From Actinomadura sp. 7K507 (GTDB taxonomy: Bacteria; Actinomycetota; Actinomycetes; Streptosporangiales; Streptosporangiaceae): a DNA stretch of 58,106 bases. Made by a program: the position numbers and the translations under genes. The stretch covers positions 1 through 58,106 of the forward strand of contig NZ_SMKK01000021.1 of the NCBI RefSeq assembly GCF_004348425.1, in the 5' to 3' direction. The notes beneath the pieces are model-generated. The model was not told the DNA's origin and made no database searches. It was given only the letters and a program-made list of their open reading frames with translations. Positions 33,021 through 42,775 of this stretch are shown here, piece by piece; positions within the stretch are counted from its first letter, which is position 1, and each line of letters opens with the position of its first letter.

Positions 33021-34022
33021 TCAGCCGGTGGTGATGGGCCCGGTGGTGAGGGGTCCGGTGGTGACGGTCCCGGCGGTGACGGGGTGGGCGACCGGGCCGG
33101 TGCGGTACTCCTGGGGGCTGACGCCGTGCTCGCGCTTGAACGCCGTGCTGAGCGCGAACGCGTTGCCGTAGCCGACCTTGCGCGCCACCGCCTCCAGCGT
33201 CGCGTCGCTCTCGCGCAGCAGGTCGGCGGCCTGGGCGAGGCGGACGCCGGTCAGGTACGCCATGGGCGGCTCGCCGATCAGCTTCGTGAAACGCTGCGCG
33301 AGCGCCGCGCGGGAGACGCCGACCCGGGAGGCCAGGTCGGCGACGGTCCAGGGATGGGAAAGGTCGTCGTGCAGCAGCCGCAGCGCGGGCCCGACGATCG
33401 CGTCGCCGTGGGCGCGGTACCAGCCGGGCGCCTCGGCGGCCGGCCGGGAGAACCACGCGCGCAGCGTCCCGACGAGCAGCAGGTCGAGCAGCCGGTCCAG
33501 GACGATGTCCTGACCGGGTTCGTCCTTGCCGATCTCCTCGCCGAGCACGTCGACCAGCGGCGACCTCCAGGTGTCGCCGCGGACGATCGCGATCGGGGGG
33601 AGGGCGGCGAGGAGCCGGTGCGTGACGGCGCCGCGCAGCTGGTACGTCCCGACCAGCATGACCGACGTTCCGTCGGGGTCGTTGCCCCAGGCGCGGACGC
33701 CGAGGGCCATCGAGCCCGCCATGCTCGTCCCGTCCGGGGTGGTGCAGTGCTGCCCCGGGTGGATGACGATCTGCGGTGCGGTCGCCGGGTGGTCGCTGAC
33801 CGTGTACGGGTCCGGCCCGCGGAAGATCACCATGTCGCCGGGGGAGACGCGCACCGGCTCGCCCGCGTCCGGGACCAGCCACGCGTCGTCGCGGACCATC
33901 GACAGCAGCGTCAGCGGCGCCTCGTCCTGGATCCGCATCGACCAGGGCGGGCTGAGCGAGGCGCGCAGCATGAACGCTCCCCGCGCACGCGGCCCGTCGA
34001 GAAGGTCGGTCAGGGCGTCCAT
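33021..34022 (-). CDS. AraC-family regulator with cupin-like N-terminus
   Basis: A 333-residue regulator. Residues about 15-190 form an AraC_6-type cupin domain (FMLRASLSPPWSMRIQDEAPLT, SPGDMVIFRGPDPYTVSD, VIHPGQHC). Residues about 210-310 are the double helix-turn-helix: WTVADLASRVGVSRAALAQRF and LEAVARKVGYGNAFALSTAFKREHGVSPQEYR. The last 25 residues are a Thr/Gly/Pro repeat tail encoded by a repeated GGTGGTGA-type DNA segment. It diverges from an NmrA-like gene and a DUF1772 gene, the usual arrangement in which it controls the pair. Confidence 0.92.
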   Translation of the reverse strand: MDALTDLLDGPRARGAFMLRASLSPPWSMRIQDEAPLTLLSMVRDDAWLVPDAGEPVRVSPGDMVIFRGPDPYTVSDHPATAPQIVIHPGQHCTTPDGTSMAGSMALGVRAWGNDPDGTSVMLVGTYQLRGAVTHRLLAALPPIAIVRGDTWRSPLVDVLGEEIGKDEPGQDIVLDRLLDLLLVGTLRAWFSRPAAEAPGWYRAHGDAIVGPALRLLHDDLSHPWTVADLASRVGVSRAALAQRFTKLIGEPPMAYLTGVRLAQAADLLRESDATLEAVARKVGYGNAFALSTAFKREHGVSPQEYRTGPVAHPVTAGTVTTGPLTTGPITTG

Positions 34023-34103
34023 GGGGCCAGCGTAGACGCTCACGTATGCGGGCGAGTCTCTCGACGATGGTGGCCGGAGCGTCCCGCCGGTTGACTCGGA
34101 GGC

Positions 34104-34952
34104 ATGACGAACACGGCACAGAACATCACCGAGAACGGCCTCACCCTCGTCGTCGGCGGGACCGGCAAGACCGGCCGCCGCGTGGTGGAGCGGCTCGAGG
34201 CCCTGGACGTCCCGGTCCGGATGGGTTCCCGCTCGGCCTCGCCGGCCTTCGACTGGGAGGACGAGCCGGGCTGGGAGCCCGTCCTGCGGGGCGTCGAGAA
34301 GGTCTACCTGACCTACTACCCGGACCTGGCCGCCCCCGGCTCGGCCGAGGCCATCGGGACCTTCATGCGGCAGGCGGTGGAGGCCGGGGTGCGGCGCGTG
34401 GTCCTGCTGTCGGGCCGGGGCGAGGACGAGGCGCAGGTGTGCGAGCGCGTCGTCCAGGCGGCGGGCCTGGAATGGACGGTCGTGCGGGCGAGCTGGTTCG
34501 CGCAGAACTTCAGCGAGGACTACCTCCTGGACCCCGTCCAGGCGGGCGAGGTCGCACTGCCGGCCGGGGACGTGCCCGAGCCGTTCGTGGACGCCGACGA
34601 CATCGCGGACGTGGCGGTCGCGGCGCTCACCGGGGAGGGGCACACCGGGCAGGTCTACGAGGTGACCGGCCCGCGCGCCCTGACCTTCGCCGAGGCCGTC
34701 GCCGAGATCGGGCGGGCGGCGGGACGCGACATCGCGTTCGTCCCGGTCGCCGTGGGCGACTACACCGCCGTCCTCAAGGAGCACGGGGTCCCCGCGGAGC
34801 TCATCGAGTTCCTGACGTTCCTGTTCACCACCGTCCTGGACGGCCGCAACTCCAGTCCCACCGACGGCGTTCGGCGCGCCCTGGGCCGCGAGCCGCGGGA
34901 CTTCACCGAGTACGCGCGACGGACCGCGGCCAGCGGCATCTGGAACACCTGA
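34104..34952 (+). CDS. NmrA-like NAD(P)-binding protein
   Basis: A 282-residue Rossmann-fold protein of the atypical SDR (NmrA/HSCARG) family. The dinucleotide loop is LTLVVGGTGKTGRRVVERL near residues 13-31. Other segments are RRVVLLSGRGEDEAQ, TVVRASWFAQNFSEDYL, and VDADDIADVAVAALTGEGHTGQVYEVTGP, which are usual in this family. ATG 34104 follows a GGAGGC site. It is followed 28 bp later by a DUF1772 gene and diverges from an AraC gene. It may be a reductase or a redox-sensing protein; the substrate is unknown. Confidence 0.9.
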   Translation: MTNTAQNITENGLTLVVGGTGKTGRRVVERLEALDVPVRMGSRSASPAFDWEDEPGWEPVLRGVEKVYLTYYPDLAAPGSAEAIGTFMRQAVEAGVRRVVLLSGRGEDEAQVCERVVQAAGLEWTVVRASWFAQNFSEDYLLDPVQAGEVALPAGDVPEPFVDADDIADVAVAALTGEGHTGQVYEVTGPRALTFAEAVAEIGRAAGRDIAFVPVAVGDYTAVLKEHGVPAELIEFLTFLFTTVLDGRNSSPTDGVRRALGREPRDFTEYARRTAASGIWNT

Positions 34953-34980
34953 CTCGACACCTCAAGAGATCGGAACGACG

Positions 34981-35484
34981 ATGAGATCCACGCTCGCGGG
35001 CGCTTCGGTGACCCTCTCGATCATCATGGCCGCCGGTATGGCCGGGACGTACTTCGCCTTCTCCACCGGCGTGCTGCCGGGCCTGAACGCGGCGCGGCCG
35101 CAGTCGGCGATCGAGGCCATGCAGGGCATGAACCAGAAGATCCAGAACCCGCTCTTCATAGCCATGTTCCTGCTGCTCCCGGTCGTGGCGATCGCGGCGG
35201 GAGTGCTGCTGCTGACCCTGGACGAGAAGTCCGCGGCCATCCTGTTCTTCGCCGCGGCCGGGGTGTACTTCGCCGGCGCGCTCCTCCCGAGCTTCGCGGT
35301 GAACATCCCGATGAACAACGCCCTGGACGGTACGACGATCCCGGCGGACACGGCGGAGGCGGCGAAGATCTGGTCGGACCACTCCGGCCGCTGGACCGTC
35401 TGGAACAACGTGCGAGCGGTGTCCAGCTGGGCGAGCGTCCTCGCGATGAGCCTCGGCGTCTACCTCTGGGGAAAGGAAGGATGA
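34981..35484 (+). CDS. DUF1772 (anthrone-oxygenase-like) membrane protein
   Basis: A 167-residue protein with four hydrophobic helices and the DUF1772 pattern AAGMAGTYFAFSTGVLPGL near the start, PLFIAMFLLLPVVAIAAGV, VNIPMNNALDGTTIP and WTVWNNVRAVSSWASV. The VNIPMNN and W-x-x-x-N residues are the conserved polar positions of the family, whose eukaryotic relatives act as anthrone oxygenases. In bacteria the role is unproven. It forms an operon with the NmrA-like gene, followed by a terminator hairpin. Confidence 0.9.
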   Translation: MRSTLAGASVTLSIIMAAGMAGTYFAFSTGVLPGLNAARPQSAIEAMQGMNQKIQNPLFIAMFLLLPVVAIAAGVLLLTLDEKSAAILFFAAAGVYFAGALLPSFAVNIPMNNALDGTTIPADTAEAAKIWSDHSGRWTVWNNVRAVSSWASVLAMSLGVYLWGKEG

Positions 35485-35498
35485 CCGCACGGCGAAGA

Positions 35499-35533
35499 CG
35501 CGGCCCGCGCTCCCCCCGGGAGCCCGGGCCGCG
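35499..35533 (+). terminator. Terminator-like hairpin after the DUF1772 gene
   Basis: A 16-bp inverted repeat with one mismatch, arms 35499-35514 and 35518-35533, and a 3-nt loop. It starts 15 bp past the DUF1772 stop. Its position inside the extended upstream frame of the next gene favours the later start at 35610 for that gene. Confidence 0.65.
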
Positions 35534-35609
35534 TTCCCGTCGTGGGACGAGCGGACAGGACCGGGACCCGTCGCGGGGACCGCGGATTCCGAGGGCCTAC
35601 GATCTCTGG

Positions 35610-36446
35610 ATGAGCGGTGTGTACGCGATCAGCGACCTGCACGTCGGATTCCCCGAGAACCGCGCGTTCGTCGAGGGCCTGCGGCCCGCGGCCCGAAGCG
35701 ACTGGCTCATCGTGGCGGGCGACGTCGCCGAGCGCCTCGACGACGTCGAGTGGACCCTGCGCACACTGCGCGGACGCTTCGCCACGGTGATCTGGACGCC
35801 CGGCAACCACGAGCTGTGGACGGTCAAGGGCGACCCGGTGCGGCTGCGCGGAGAGGCCCGCTACCGCAGGCTCGTCGACATGTGCCGGGGCCTGGGCGTG
35901 CACACCCCCGAGGACCCCTACCCGGTGTGGGACGGCGACGGCGGGCCGGTGACGATCGCACCGCTGTTCGCCCTGTACGACTACACGTTCCGGCCGGACG
36001 GCGCTTCCACCAAGGAGGAGGCTCTCGCGATCGCGCACGAGTCGGGCGTCGTGTGCACCGACGAGGTCTACCTCCACCCGGACCCGTACCCGACACGGGA
36101 CGCCTGGTGCGACGCCCGGATCGCCTACACCGAGGAACGCCTCGCCGCCCTGGAACCCGGGACGCGGACCGTCCTGGTCAACCATTGGCCCCTCGTCCGC
36201 GAACCCACCCGCGTCCTGTGGTACCCGGAGTTCGCGCAGTGGTGCGGCACCGAGCGCACCGCCGGCTGGCACAGCCGGTTCGGCGCGGTGTCCGTCGTGT
36301 ACGGGCACCTGCACATCCCGCGGACGATCTGGACCGACGGCGTCCCGCACATCGAGGTGTCGGTCGGCTACCCGCGGGAATGGCGCAGGAAGGGCGAGAC
36401 GCCGCCCGGCCCCCGCCGCGTCCTTCCCGTCCCGGAGACGGGATGA
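35610..36446 (+). CDS. Metallophosphoesterase
   Basis: A 278-residue calcineurin-like phosphoesterase. The metal-site motifs appear in order: ISDLHVGF (D9, H11), VAGDVAERL, TPGNHELWT, VLVNHWPL and VYGHLHIPR, matching the D-x-H, GD, GNH(E), H and GHxH blocks. No signal peptide is present. An in-frame start at 35481 would overlap the DUF1772 stop, but its first 43 residues are Arg/Pro-rich, unlike the family, and would span the terminator hairpin, so I chose ATG 35610. The substrate (nucleotide, protein or phosphodiester) is not evident. Confidence 0.9.
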   Translation: MSGVYAISDLHVGFPENRAFVEGLRPAARSDWLIVAGDVAERLDDVEWTLRTLRGRFATVIWTPGNHELWTVKGDPVRLRGEARYRRLVDMCRGLGVHTPEDPYPVWDGDGGPVTIAPLFALYDYTFRPDGASTKEEALAIAHESGVVCTDEVYLHPDPYPTRDAWCDARIAYTEERLAALEPGTRTVLVNHWPLVREPTRVLWYPEFAQWCGTERTAGWHSRFGAVSVVYGHLHIPRTIWTDGVPHIEVSVGYPREWRRKGETPPGPRRVLPVPETG

Positions 36447-36486
36447 CCGGGCGCGTCCCGCGGCCCAGCGTCCCGCGGCCCCGGCC

Positions 36487-37074
36487 CTAGCCGTGCCGGC
36501 CCGCCTTGCCCGGGACCATCCCGGCGGCGGCGAGCGACAGCAGCCGGCCGGCCGTCTCCGGGGCGTGCTCGGTGGCCGCCGCGATCGCGCCCGCGAGCCT
36601 GAGCACGTCGGTGAACGCGGTGTCCGGGGGCACGTCCCCGGCCTCCTGGGCGCGGGCGAACAGCACCCCGGCGGCCTCGCGCATCGCCGCCGGCGGGCCC
36701 GGCCGCTCGTCCCGCAACGACACCATGGCGGCCGCCGCCATCCCGCGGAACGCCGTGACCCGCGTGACGAAGGCGTGCAGCCACTCCATCAGGGCGTCCG
36801 CGGGGTCGGGGGAGACCACGAGTTCGCGCGCCCTCCCGGCCAGCCCGTCGTAGGCGTCCGCGAGGAGGGCCTCCAGAAGGTCCTGCCTCGTCGGGAAATG
36901 GCGGTACAGCGTCCCGATGCCGACGCCCGCCTTCCGCGCGACGCCCTCCAGGGACGCGCCGGCCCCGTCGCGCTGGAACATCTCCCTTGCCGCGCCGATC
37001 AGCAGGGCACGGTTGCGGATCACGTCGGCGCGCACCGCCCGGGCGGGGGCCGTGGGCGAGTCGTCGCTGGTCAC
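36487..37074 (-). CDS. TetR-family regulator
   Basis: A 195-residue regulator. Residues about 20-65 form the DNA-binding domain: NRALLIGAAREMFQRDGAGASLEGVARKAGVGIGTLYRHFP, with the usual helix-turn-helix and the YRHFP end. The C-terminal ligand domain resembles the SbtR-like C-terminal family (LMEWLHAFVTRV, REAAGVLFARAQEAGDV). The start is GTG 37074. Its neighbours on either side are a phosphoesterase and thiC, neither an obvious target. Confidence 0.92.
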   Translation of the reverse strand: MTSDDSPTAPARAVRADVIRNRALLIGAAREMFQRDGAGASLEGVARKAGVGIGTLYRHFPTRQDLLEALLADAYDGLAGRARELVVSPDPADALMEWLHAFVTRVTAFRGMAAAAMVSLRDERPGPPAAMREAAGVLFARAQEAGDVPPDTAFTDVLRLAGAIAAATEHAPETAGRLLSLAAAGMVPGKAGRHG

Positions 37075-37197
37075 CTCGGTCGTCGGTCCTTCCCGGCGGG
37101 GTCAACGGGCCTGCGGCGATTCGGGGGGATCCGCGGCTTTGGAACGGTCCCTCGATGGTAACCGCGCCTCACCCCCGGGCAACGCCGGGGGATGCGG

Positions 37198-37229
37198 AGG
37201 CCCGCCGCGGCGACGTCCGCGGCGGGCCT
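37198..37229. terminator. Strong hairpin downstream of thiC
   Basis: Perfect 13-bp arms, AGGCCCGCCGCGG (37198-37210) and CCGCGGCGGGCCT (37217-37229), with a 6-nt loop CGACGT. It is 56 bp past the thiC stop and between thiC and the TetR gene promoter region. Confidence 0.7.
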
Positions 37230-37243
37230 GCCCACCTCGCTCA

Positions 37244-37276
37244 CCGGGCCCGTGCCGGGCCCGTGCCGGGCCCGTG
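37244..37276. repeat. Three tandem copies of an 11-bp unit
   Basis: CCGGGCCCGTG is repeated exactly three times at 37244-37254, 37255-37265 and 37266-37276, directly after the hairpin and ending 9 bp before the thiC stop. Each unit holds the palindrome CGGGCCCG. Copy number probably varies between strains. Confidence 0.75.
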
Positions 37277-37284
37277 CCGTCCGG

Positions 37285-39126
<1,842 letters not shown>

Positions 39127-39139
39127 CTGTCGCCCCGAC

Positions 39140-39168
39140 GCTAACCCGCCGCACCCCCGTTGCCGCAA
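39140..39168 (-). promoter_or_regulatory. Candidate thiC promoter
   Basis: On the minus strand TTGCGG (39168-39163) and GTTAGC (39145-39140) are 17 bp apart. Transcription would start just before the riboswitch, which supports the call; the -10 match is modest. Confidence 0.4.
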
Positions 39169-39212
39169 CCGGCGTCCGTGAGGTAGACGCGCGTGCTGAG
39201 AGAATCGGACGC

Positions 39213-39626
39213 ATGCCAGACGACTTCACCGTGACGGCGGTCGGGCACGTCGAGTCCCCGCTGGCCGACCGGGCCACCGCGCCGAAGCAGGGCCCGGAGG
39301 GCTCGCCCGAGGCGTGGCTGGTCTTCGAGCGGCCCGTCCTGCCCGCGCTCGACGGCCTGCGGCCGGGCGACCGGATCTTCGTCCTGACCTGGCTGCACCT
39401 CTCGCCGCGCGACGTCCTGCGCGTCCACCCGCGCGACGACCCCGCGGCGCCGATGCGCGGCGTCTTCGCGACCCGCTCGCCGGACCGCCCGAACCCGATC
39501 GGGCTGCACCCGGTCGAGGTCCTGGAGGTCGCCGGCGACCGCCTCCGCGTCCGGGACCTTGAGGCCCTGGACGGCACACCGATCCTGGACGTGAAACCCG
39601 TCCTCACCTGCGCCCCGGAAACCTGA
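39213..39626 (+). CDS. trmO: TrmO/TsaA-family tRNA m6t6A37 methyltransferase
   Basis: A 137-residue single-domain protein of the TsaA/TrmO family, which methylates threonylcarbamoyl-A37 of tRNA using S-adenosylmethionine. The signature block GVFATRSPDRPNPIGLHPVEVLEV is complete, and it is preceded by FVLTWLHLSPRDVLRVHP. It lacks the C-terminal extension of E. coli TrmO, as most short homologues do, so the exact tRNA activity is not certain. ATG 39213 gives the usual start; the longer frame from 39069 runs through the riboswitch DNA. Confidence 0.9.
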   Translation: MPDDFTVTAVGHVESPLADRATAPKQGPEGSPEAWLVFERPVLPALDGLRPGDRIFVLTWLHLSPRDVLRVHPRDDPAAPMRGVFATRSPDRPNPIGLHPVEVLEVAGDRLRVRDLEALDGTPILDVKPVLTCAPET

Positions 39627-39675
39627 CCGCCACCCGCGGCGCCGCGGACCGGTCAGGTCCGGCGGGTGATCCGGA

Positions 39676-40740
39676 TCACGATGGGCGGACGACCATGGGG
39701 AGGGCCAGGGCGAGCGTGCGGAGCGGATCGGGGGCGGACGGCGAGCGCTCCAGGCACACGGCTCCGCCGCCGGCGTCGTCCCCGATCCGCAGCGAGGCGG
39801 ACTCCCTGGCGTCCACGCCGGTGACGACGTACCGGTCGCCGGCCTGCCGGGTGGTGCCGAGGAGCGTGCCGTCGGCGGTGTGGAAGGACGGTTCCTGCCC
39901 GCCCCTGATCTCCCCGACGAGGTGGCCGTGCGCGTCGGACACGCGCATCCGGTCGCGGCCGGGCACCGGGGCCCGCCTCCGGAGGACCAGGAGCGTGCGG
40001 GCATGGGGATCGCGCAGCACGATCGTCCGGCCGCCGGCGCCGGGACCGAGGGGGAGGAGGCCGGCCCCGGCCCGCGGCCGCCCGGCGAGCCGGCCGCAGG
40101 CCACGGCGAGAAGGACGCCGCCGTCCCGGTCGCGGTAACGGCCGGCGCCGTCCACACGGATGCGGCCTGCCCTGGGCAGCGCGTCCTCGGGAGGCCGTCC
40201 GACCTCCTCGCCCTCCTCGTCGAGGACGCGCCAGGGCGCGCCGAGGACCTCCGTGGCCGCGGAGTGCACGGCTTCGATCCAGCCCGGCGGGAGGAACCGG
40301 TCACGGAACAGGACGGCCGCGCGGCCCTCGACCTTCGTGACGGTGCTGGCGCCCGGTGCTGCCTCGGGGTCGAACCAGACGGTCCAGGCCGGGTCGGCGA
40401 CGGGCCACGTGATCCCGACGGCCTCGACGGCGCCGGCCGGGATGCTCGCCTCCCTCGTCCCGCGGCGCAGGACGAGCCCCTTCTCGCCGATGGCCACGAC
40501 GAGGCGGCCGCGGTGGACAATGAACGCCCACAGGGCGGCGGCCAGGGCGATGAGCAGGGCACCGCCGCCGTAGACGGCGACGGTCCGCCGGGCGTCCCCG
40601 GGGTCCCACGCCTCGGGGCCCGACAGCGTGGACAGCGAGACGGCGAGGCCGGCCGTCAGCGCGGTCAGGCCGACCCGGAGGGGCCACCGGTAGGCCCGTC
40701 GGCCCATGGTGATCGTGAGTGCCGGCGGGGGGACGGACAC
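39676..40740 (-). CDS. Membrane protein of unknown function
   Basis: A 354-residue protein starting at GTG 40740, with two N-terminal hydrophobic helices (about 21-39 and 53-74) separated by PEAWDPGDARRTVAV. A long soluble part follows with repeated short beta-like segments (RLVVAIGEKGLVLRRG, GRTIVLRDPHARTLLVLRRR, DRMRVSDAHGHLVGEI). It suggests a bacterial PH-like or scramblase-like beta domain, but no family motif is recognised. It diverges from a histidine kinase gene with a 52-bp gap. Confidence 0.65.
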   Translation of the reverse strand: MSVPPPALTITMGRRAYRWPLRVGLTALTAGLAVSLSTLSGPEAWDPGDARRTVAVYGGGALLIALAAALWAFIVHRGRLVVAIGEKGLVLRRGTREASIPAGAVEAVGITWPVADPAWTVWFDPEAAPGASTVTKVEGRAAVLFRDRFLPPGWIEAVHSAATEVLGAPWRVLDEEGEEVGRPPEDALPRAGRIRVDGAGRYRDRDGGVLLAVACGRLAGRPRAGAGLLPLGPGAGGRTIVLRDPHARTLLVLRRRAPVPGRDRMRVSDAHGHLVGEIRGGQEPSFHTADGTLLGTTRQAGDRYVVTGVDARESASLRIGDDAGGGAVCLERSPSAPDPLRTLALALPMVVRPS

Positions 40741-40792
40741 GGTCAGCCCTTCATGATGGGGTGCGGAGAACTATAGGCGGGGGCGGTGCGCG

Positions 40793-41992
40793 ATGATCGC
40801 GAGGGGCGGGGAAAATGAGCGGGTGGCGACGGTGCTCCGAAGTGGTGTGACGGCGAGGGACGCCCTGTTCGCGGCGACGCTGGCGGTCGCCGCCGCGGTG
40901 GTGGCGGTCATGTGGCCGGGCGTGCGGGCGCTGGACGTGCCCGGCGCGCTGCTGCTGGCCGCCGCGCACGTTCCGCTCGCGCTGATCAGGCGGTGGCCCG
41001 CGCCGGGGCTGGCCGCCCTGGTGGTCCTGGTGCTGCCCTATCACCTGGCGCAGTACCAGCACCACGCGCTGGTGCCCGCCGAGGTGATCGCGCTGTTCGC
41101 CTACGCGGTGCTCGGACGGCGGGTGCGGATCGTCGTGACCGTCGCGGTGTTCCTGCTGGCGGTGTGCGTGCTCGGGATGGCGATGCGGGTCGGCGGCGCC
41201 TCGCTGCACGAGCAGATCGCGGTCATCGAGGCCGTCGTCGCCGTCGTGATCGCCGTCCAGGTGTGGCGGGTGCACCGGGCGCGGCTGGCGACGATCACCG
41301 AGCGGGCCGAGCGCGCGGAGCGGACCCGGGAGGAGGAGGCCCGCCGCCGGGTCGCCGAGGAGCGGCTCCGGATCGCCCGGGACCTGCACGACCTCCTCGC
41401 GCACAGCATCACGGTCATCGGAGTCCAGGCCGGCGCCGCGGCGCACCTGATCCGCCGGGACCAGCCCCTCGACCGGGAGGAACTGGCCGAGGCGCTCACG
41501 TCGATCACCGAAACGTGCCGCGGTGCCCGGACCGAGCTGCGCGGCACCCTCCAGGTCCTGCGGGGGACCGACGTCGCGTCGTCCGGGACGCTGCCCGGCG
41601 CGGACCGCATCGCGGACCTCGTGCAGGCCGCGCGCGGCGCCGGATTGGAGGTCGACTTCGACCCCGCGGGCCTCAGCGCCGCGGGGCCCCTGCCGCCGGA
41701 GTTCGGCGTCGCGGCGTACCGCATCGTCCAGGAGGCTCTGACCAACGTTGTCAAGCACGCGGCGGCGCGCCGCGCGGCGGTCAGCCTGACCCGCGACGCC
41801 GGCGGTCTGGTCGTGCGGATCGCCGACGACGGGAGGGGCCCGTCCGGCGGGACGCCCGAGGGGTTCGGGGTCCTGGGGATGATCGAGCGCGCACGCAGCG
41901 TCGGCGGAAAGCTCGACGCCGGCCCGGGCGACGGCGGCGGGTTCGTGGTCACGGCCGTCTTCCCGTCCGCGGACGTCGCCGCCCCCCGGTGA
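40793..41992 (+). CDS. Sensor histidine kinase (NarL/DesK type, HisKA_3)
   Basis: A 399-residue membrane kinase. Residues about 22-155 hold four to five hydrophobic helices with no large extracellular domain. The dimerisation/phosphoacceptor segment is RLRIARDLHDLLAHSITVIG with H199. The ATPase domain has the N-box YRIVQEALTNVVKHA, the G1 box IADDGRGPSGG and GFGVLGMIERARSVGG. The ATG at 40793 is used; GTG 40823 is possible. A cognate NarL-type response regulator would normally follow, but the next gene is a phosphatidyltransferase, so its partner is elsewhere. Confidence 0.92.
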   Translation: MIARGGENERVATVLRSGVTARDALFAATLAVAAAVVAVMWPGVRALDVPGALLLAAAHVPLALIRRWPAPGLAALVVLVLPYHLAQYQHHALVPAEVIALFAYAVLGRRVRIVVTVAVFLLAVCVLGMAMRVGGASLHEQIAVIEAVVAVVIAVQVWRVHRARLATITERAERAERTREEEARRRVAEERLRIARDLHDLLAHSITVIGVQAGAAAHLIRRDQPLDREELAEALTSITETCRGARTELRGTLQVLRGTDVASSGTLPGADRIADLVQAARGAGLEVDFDPAGLSAAGPLPPEFGVAAYRIVQEALTNVVKHAAARRAAVSLTRDAGGLVVRIADDGRGPSGGTPEGFGVLGMIERARSVGGKLDAGPGDGGGFVVTAVFPSADVAAPR

Positions 41993-42085
41993 CCCCCCGG
42001 GCGGGGCCGGGCGACGTCATCGGGGGCTTTGAAAAGCCTTACCGATAGAGTCAGGATCAAGGGACCAGGGGAGGCGAGAGCGTCG

Positions 42086-42775
42086 GTGAGCACACAGCAG
42101 GAAGCCCCGCAGGACCGGATCTTCACGGTGCCGAACACGCTGAGCCTCGCGCGGCTCGTGGGCGTCCCGCTGTTCCTCTGGCTCGTGCTGATCGAGGCGG
42201 ACTGGTGGGCGATCGGCGTGCTCGTGGTCGCGGGCCTGTCCGACTGGCTGGACGGCAAGCTGGCCCGCGCGCTGAACCAGATGAGCAAGCTCGGGGCGGT
42301 GCTCGACCCGGCGGCCGACCGCCTCTACATCCTGGCGACGCTCATCGGGCTCACGATCCGCGACATCATCCCGGTGTGGCTGGTGGTGGCACTGGTGGCC
42401 CGCGAGTTCGCGATCCTGCCGATCGCGCCGATCGTGCGGCGGCTCGGCTACAGCGGGACGCTTCCGGTGCATTTCATCGGCAAGGCGGCGACGCTCTGCC
42501 TGCTGTACGCGTTCCCGCTGCTGCTGCTGGGCGACCATGACGGCGCGGCGGCGACGGCGGCGAAGGTCACCGGATGGTCGTTCGCCATCTGGGGGACGGC
42601 CCTGTACTGGTGGGCGGCCGTCCTCTACTGGGCGCAGACGCGGCAGCTGGCGCTGGCCGGCCGCATCTCGTCCCCGGCCTCCGGGCCGGACCCCGCGCCC
42701 GGACGGGGGCGACCGGGCGACCCGGGCGCGGAACCGCCGGCCGGCGACCAGAAGGGAGCTGAGACCCCCCGATGA
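42086..42775 (+). CDS. CDP-alcohol phosphatidyltransferase (PgsA2-like)
   Basis: A 229-residue membrane enzyme of phospholipid synthesis. The catalytic motif D-x2-DG-x2-AR-x8-G-x3-D-x3-D is complete: D53, D56, G57, A60, R61, G70, D74 and D78 in SDWLDGKLARALNQMSKLG and the following residues. Five to six helices surround it. I chose GTG 42086, which has GGGGAGG upstream; an earlier in-frame start at 42029 lacks a ribosome site. It corresponds to Rv1822 of M. tuberculosis by order. The stop overlaps the next start as ATGA. Confidence 0.92.
   Translation: MSTQQEAPQDRIFTVPNTLSLARLVGVPLFLWLVLIEADWWAIGVLVVAGLSDWLDGKLARALNQMSKLGAVLDPAADRLYILATLIGLTIRDIIPVWLVVALVAREFAILPIAPIVRRLGYSGTLPVHFIGKAATLCLLYAFPLLLLGDHDGAAATAAKVTGWSFAIWGTALYWWAAVLYWAQTRQLALAGRISSPASGPDPAPGRGRPGDPGAEPPAGDQKGAETPR

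Noticed and set aside
35481..35609. N-terminal extension of the metallophosphoesterase by 43 codons
   Set aside because: The extension is Arg/Pro-rich, spans a terminator hairpin, and family members start at the ISDLH-preceding methionine.
37244..37276. CRISPR-like or origin-like repeat
   Set aside because: Three contiguous 11-bp copies without spacers; a simple tandem repeat beside a terminator.
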